Shown one piece after another: positions 63,983-64,000 of a stretch of 64,000 bases of DNA. Under the pieces are notes generated by a model. That model had not been told where the DNA came from and did no database searches. It saw nothing but the letters and a program-made list of their open reading frames with translations. The stretch spans positions 1-64,000 of the forward strand of contig CAKUGR010000003.1 of the NCBI GenBank assembly GCA_934654775.1. The letters are read 5' to 3'. Numbering within the stretch: the first letter of the stretch is position 1; each line of letters opens with the position of its first letter. The position numbers and the translations under genes are program-made. The stretch is from an uncultured Collinsella sp. (GTDB taxonomy: Bacteria; Actinomycetota; Coriobacteriia; Coriobacteriales; Coriobacteriaceae).

Positions 63983-64000
63983 TCAACCAGGCTTTTGCCT

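Overview
The window looks like a piece of a Coriobacteriia chromosome, most probably Collinsella or a close relative. This is inferred from the high GC content, strong codon bias, the anaerobic gene set (pyruvate:ferredoxin oxidoreductase, rubrerythrin, carbamate kinase), an actinobacterial type Ser/Thr kinase operon, and intergenic palindromes of a kind I associate with Collinsella. I ran no search, so the genus is a judgement. There is no rRNA, CRISPR array, prophage, transposase or integrase gene in the window; there is one tRNA (Asp).

Layout. 1-10504 is a minus-strand operon: polytopic kinase, fhaA, fhaB, PP2C phosphatase, a RodA-PBP fusion and a PASTA kinase pknB. It corresponds to the mycobacterial pknA/pknB cell-wall control cluster. 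10720-17193 holds a membrane protein and the replication/repair set dnaX, ybaB and recR, interrupted by a membrane gene and a DUF234 ATPase. 17436-21124 is a second, smaller phospho-signalling operon: membrane-anchored protein, kinase with membrane tail, FHA protein. nifJ follows (21606-25145), then a DUF4143 ATPase on the minus strand and a region of decayed sequence. 27702-33423 holds carbamate kinase, an APC permease and a metal-dependent amidohydrolase, with a C39-like peptidase on the other strand. 33541-41587 holds two paralogous LytS/LytTR two-component systems; between them lie a phospholipase C-like protein, a UMF1 exporter and a glycosyltransferase whose stop overlaps the start of the second kinase. 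41679-47536 has a phosphodiesterase, tRNA-Asp, an Rrf2 regulator, a MutY-like glycosylase, rubrerythrin and small membrane proteins. 47588-59280 is mainly repair and housekeeping (rmuC, ABC exporter, nth, mfd, PAP2 phosphatase, threonine aldolase, GNAT). 59654-63982 is a sugar-amine module: GntR regulator, divergent SIS deglycase, EamA exporter and a mannose-family PTS IIAB fusion.

The least explained signal is non-coding. Many intergenic regions carry long, near-perfect palindromes that differ in sequence from site to site. Three stand out: a 304-bp island at 28771-29074, in which three 46-bp hairpins repeat with an exact 62-bp period inside larger inverted repeats; a pair of hairpins at 45064-45151 and 46004-46089 with an almost identical 46-nt tip but different, self-complementary stems; and a 143-bp palindrome with perfect 38-bp arms at 42305-42447. 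They look like trans-mobilised REP/REPIN-like elements or structured 3'-end RNAs.

Regulatory patterns also recur: a GTTGCGCAAC palindrome near -10-like elements of three genes, TATAACG and GTNAACGGT motifs shared by metabolic promoters, iterated operators before two ATPase genes, and hairpin plus U-tract structures placed directly before ribosome binding sites.
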